DNA from: Parabacteroides sp. PH5-46
GTDB lineage: Bacteria; Bacteroidota; Bacteroidia; Bacteroidales; Tannerellaceae
Length of the DNA: 64,000 nucleotides
Assembly: GCF_029892785.1 (NCBI RefSeq)
Contig: NZ_JARXXA010000021.1
Span: 1-64,000 of the forward strand
Reading direction: 5' to 3'
A program made the position numbers and the translations under genes. Numbering within the stretch: position 1 is the first letter of the stretch; each line of letters begins with the position of its first letter. Shown piece after piece: positions 61,427 to 64,000 of this stretch. Under the pieces are notes generated by a model, which was given only the letters and a program-made list of their open reading frames with translations, was not told the origin of the DNA and ran no database searches.

Positions 61427-64000
61427 ATGAATCTGAATAATTTTACAATCAAATCACAAGAAGCAGTTCAGCAAGCTGTTCAGTTGGTTTCGCAAAAGAA
61501 CCAACAGGTAATTGAAGCTACCCATCTGCTGAAGGCTGTCATTATGACAGGAGAAAGTATCACAAATTTTCTCTTTCAAAAACTGGGTGTAAATACGCAA
61601 AACCTCAACAGGGCATTGGATAGTCAGATCGAGTCCTATCCTAAAGTATCCGGCGGAGAGCCTTATCTTTCCAAAGAAGCCAATGCCGTATTACAAAAGG
61701 CGATAGACTACTCCGGCAAGATGGGCGACCAATATGTTTCATTAGAGCATATTATCCTGGCCTTGCTGACGGAAAACAGTACCGCCTCACAAATGCTGAA
61801 AGATGCAGGTGTGAACGAGAAAGAGCTACGCATGGCTATCGAAGAGCTCCGGAAAGGCAATAAGGTTACCAGCCAGTCCGCCGAAGAAACCTACGATGCC
61901 TTGTCTAAATACGCTGTCAACCTGAACGAAAGGGCACGGAGCGGAAAGCTCGACCCTGTTATCGGACGTGACGACGAAATCCGTCGCGTGCTCCAGATAT
62001 TGAGCCGCCGGACAAAGAACAACCCCATCCTGATCGGTGAACCGGGAGTTGGTAAAACCGCCATTGCCGAAGGGCTGGCACATCGTATCGTGCGTGGAGA
62101 CGTGCCGGAAAACCTGAAGTCGAAACAAATCTTCTCCTTAGATATGGGAGCTCTGATCGCCGGAGCGAAGTATAAAGGAGAGTTTGAAGAACGTCTGAAA
62201 GCAGTAGTAAATGAAGTGATCAAATCAGAAGGCGAGATCATCCTCTTTATCGACGAAATCCACACCCTGGTGGGAGCCGGTAAAAGCGAAGGTGCCATGG
62301 ATGCCGCTAATATATTGAAGCCCGCATTGGCTCGTGGCGAATTACGCTCTATCGGTGCCACTACATTAGACGAATACCAAAAGTACTTCGAAAAAGACAA
62401 AGCACTGGAGCGTCGTTTCCAGGTAGTTATGGTAGAAGAACCAGACGAGCTGGACTCTATCTCCATCCTGCGCGGACTGAAAGAAAAGTACGAAAATCAC
62501 CATAAGGTACGTATCAAGGATGATGCGATTATCTCAGCTGTTAAGCTGTCTTCGCGGTACATTACCGACCGATTCCTGCCGGATAAAGCAATCGACTTGA
62601 TGGACGAAGCCGCCGCCCGCCTACGTATACAGGTAGACTCCGTGCCGGAATCTTTAGACGAGATAAGCCGCCGTATCAAACAGCTTGAAATCGAGCGCGA
62701 GGCTATCAAACGCGAAGATGACAAAGCCAAGTTGGAAGAACTGAACAAGGAAATCGCCGACCTGAAAGAAGAAGAAAAGAAACAGAAGGCGCAATGGGAA
62801 AGCGAGCGTGAACTGGTCAACAAGATTCAGCAGAATAAGATAGATGTCGAGAACCTGAAGTTTGAAGCCGAAAAAGCTGAACGCGAAGGCGATTATGGCA
62901 AGGTCGCCGAAATACGGTACGGCAAAATAAAGTCCATAGAAGAAGAAAACATAGACATACAGTCGCGTCTGCATCAGATGCAAGGTGTATCGGCTATGAT
63001 CAAAGAAGAGGTTGACACGGAAGACATTGCCGACATCGTATCCCGCTGGACCGGGATCCCTGTAAACAAAATGATGCAGAGCGAAAAAGACAAACTGCTG
63101 CATCTGGAAGATGAACTACACAAACGGGTCATCGGCCAGGAAGAAGCCATTACAGCTGTAGCCGATGCCGTACGCCGCAGTCGTGCCGGTATGCAAGACC
63201 CCAAACGTCCGATCGGCTCCTTTATCTTCCTGGGTACTACCGGAGTTGGTAAGACAGAATTAGCTAAAGCATTGGCTGAGTATCTGTTTGACGATGAAAA
63301 TATGATGACACGTATCGACATGAGCGAGTATCAGGAAAAGTTCAGCGCCACCCGTCTGATAGGTGCCCCTCCGGGATATGTAGGCTATGACGAAGGGGGG
63401 CAACTCACGGAAGCCATCCGCCGGAAACCCTATTCTGTCGTCCTGTTTGACGAGATAGAAAAAGCTCACCCGGATGTATTCAACATCCTATTGCAGGTAT
63501 TGGATGACGGACGTCTGACGGACAATAAAGGCCGCGTGGTGAACTTCAAGAATACGATTATCATCATGACAAGTAACATGGGCTCTTCCCTGATCCGTGA
63601 AAACTTCGAGAAAATAACTCCCCAAAATCATGAGAAGATCGTAGAGCAGACCAAGAGCGAAGTAATGGACTTGATGAAGAAAACAATCCGTCCCGAGTTC
63701 CTGAATCGTATCGATGAGATTATCATGTTCACACCGCTGAACGAACAGGAAATCAGGAAGATCGTTGTACTACAGTTAGACAACATCAAGAAGATGCTGG
63801 AGCAAAACGGTATCACCCTGAACTTCACCCCTGATGCGCTCCAGTTCATCTCCGAAGAAGGCTACGATCCACAATTCGGTGCCCGCCCGGTAAAACGTGT
63901 CATACAGAAGTACGTCTTAAACGAACTCTCCAAAGAGATCCTGGGAGGTACAATAGACAAAAGCAAAACAATCACGATAGATGCTGTAGACAAGCATGTG
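61427..64000 (+). CDS. clpB: ATP-dependent chaperone ClpB (3' end cut by window)
   Basis: 858 codons are present and the frame is still open at the window end; only a few residues should be missing. The N-domain (1-145) has the repeat start [19 protein letters not shown]-1 has Walker A GEPGVGKT at 204-211, AAA-2 has GTTGVGKT at 603-610, and the coiled-coil M domain (about 400-530) separates them, which distinguishes ClpB from ClpA/ClpC. It disaggregates proteins together with DnaK. Start at ATG 61427. Confidence 0.96.
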   Translation, partial: MNLNNFTIKSQEAVQQAVQLVSQKNQQVIEATHLLKAVIMTGESITNFLFQKLGVNTQNLNRALDSQIESYPKVSGGEPYLSKEANAVLQKAIDYSGKMGDQYVSLEHIILALLTENSTASQMLKDAGVNEKELRMAIEELRKGNKVTSQSAEETYDALSKYAVNLNERARSGKLDPVIGRDDEIRRVLQILSRRTKNNPILIGEPGVGKTAIAEGLAHRIVRGDVPENLKSKQIFSLDMGALIAGAKYKGEFEERLKAVVNEVIKSEGEIILFIDEIHTLVGAGKSEGAMDAANILKPALARGELRSIGATTLDEYQKYFEKDKALERRFQVVMVEEPDELDSISILRGLKEKYENHHKVRIKDDAIISAVKLSSRYITDRFLPDKAIDLMDEAAARLRIQVDSVPESLDEISRRIKQLEIEREAIKREDDKAKLEELNKEIADLKEEEKKQKAQWESERELVNKIQQNKIDVENLKFEAEKAEREGDYGKVAEIRYGKIKSIEEENIDIQSRLHQMQGVSAMIKEEVDTEDIADIVSRWTGIPVNKMMQSEKDKLLHLEDELHKRVIGQEEAITAVADAVRRSRAGMQDPKRPIGSFIFLGTTGVGKTELAKALAEYLFDDENMMTRIDMSEYQEKFSATRLIGAPPGYVGYDEGGQLTEAIRRKPYSVVLFDEIEKAHPDVFNILLQVLDDGRLTDNKGRVVNFKNTIIIMTSNMGSSLIRENFEKITPQNHEKIVEQTKSEVMDLMKKTIRPEFLNRIDEIIMFTPLNEQEIRKIVVLQLDNIKKMLEQNGITLNFTPDALQFISEEGYDPQFGARPVKRVIQKYVLNELSKEILGGTIDKSKTITIDAVDKHV

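Noticed and set aside
61891-62466. 191-codon minus-strand frame rich in Ser/Arg
   Set aside because: It is a shadow of clpB, whose coding frame is certain.

Overview
The window is chromosomal DNA from a gut-type Bacteroidota, most likely Parabacteroides. The evidence is a SusC/SusD fructan locus, hybrid two-component systems, Bacteroidales promoters (-7 box TAnnTTTG, -33 TTTG), a T9SS-type C-terminal sorting domain and scarce Shine-Dalgarno sequences. No search was possible, so the genus is an inference.

Layout. 1-4.2 kb is one end of an integrative element: two small helix-turn-helix proteins, a KilA-N protein, a RhuM-like protein and an IntDOT-type tyrosine integrase beside tRNA-Lys. 4.4-8.1 kb holds an AI-2E-family permease, a PBP4-type carboxypeptidase and a serine-rich lipoprotein. 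8.1-20 kb is a compact fructan utilisation locus (inner-membrane transporter, fructokinase, GH32, SusD, SusC, hybrid sensor with periplasmic sugar-binding domain). 20-31.5 kb is mostly core genes: pyrH, greA, a HIT protein, padR-pspC, a DUF2461 protein, a patatin outer-membrane protein, a secreted serine protease and an abundant OmpA-like/TPR lipoprotein. 31.7-48.4 kb is a glycan region: an AT-rich flippase/glycosyltransferase block, a YfhO membrane protein, and a minus-strand run from ahcY through two glycosyltransferases and the whole GDP-D-glycero-D-manno-heptose pathway (hddA, gmhA, hddC, gmhB) to a last glycosyltransferase. 48.7-64 kb holds dnaE, trxA, an MnmD-like methyltransferase, an orphan hybrid two-component regulator, a higBA toxin-antitoxin pair, nrdDG and clpB (cut by the window end).

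The most unusual signal is not a gene. Four intergenic regions (17126-17209, 31526-31609, 48510-48593, 61158-61241) each hold four 18-bp palindromic or near-palindromic units separated by exactly 4 bp, a 22-bp pitch over 84 bp. Two copies share one sequence type (core GTTC-ACA/TGT-GAAC, ends TCCCACA/TGTGGGA). The other two are unrelated to these in sequence but have the same geometry. Architecture conserved without sequence suggests a structured RNA, a cruciform array or a phased protein-binding array. I know of no named element of this form.

Further regulatory signals are a Rho-independent hairpin in the greA leader, a possible small RNA at 21.85-21.98 kb, paired direct repeats upstream of susC, palindromes in the padR and higBA promoters, and a sigma-54-like -24/-12 match upstream of clpB.
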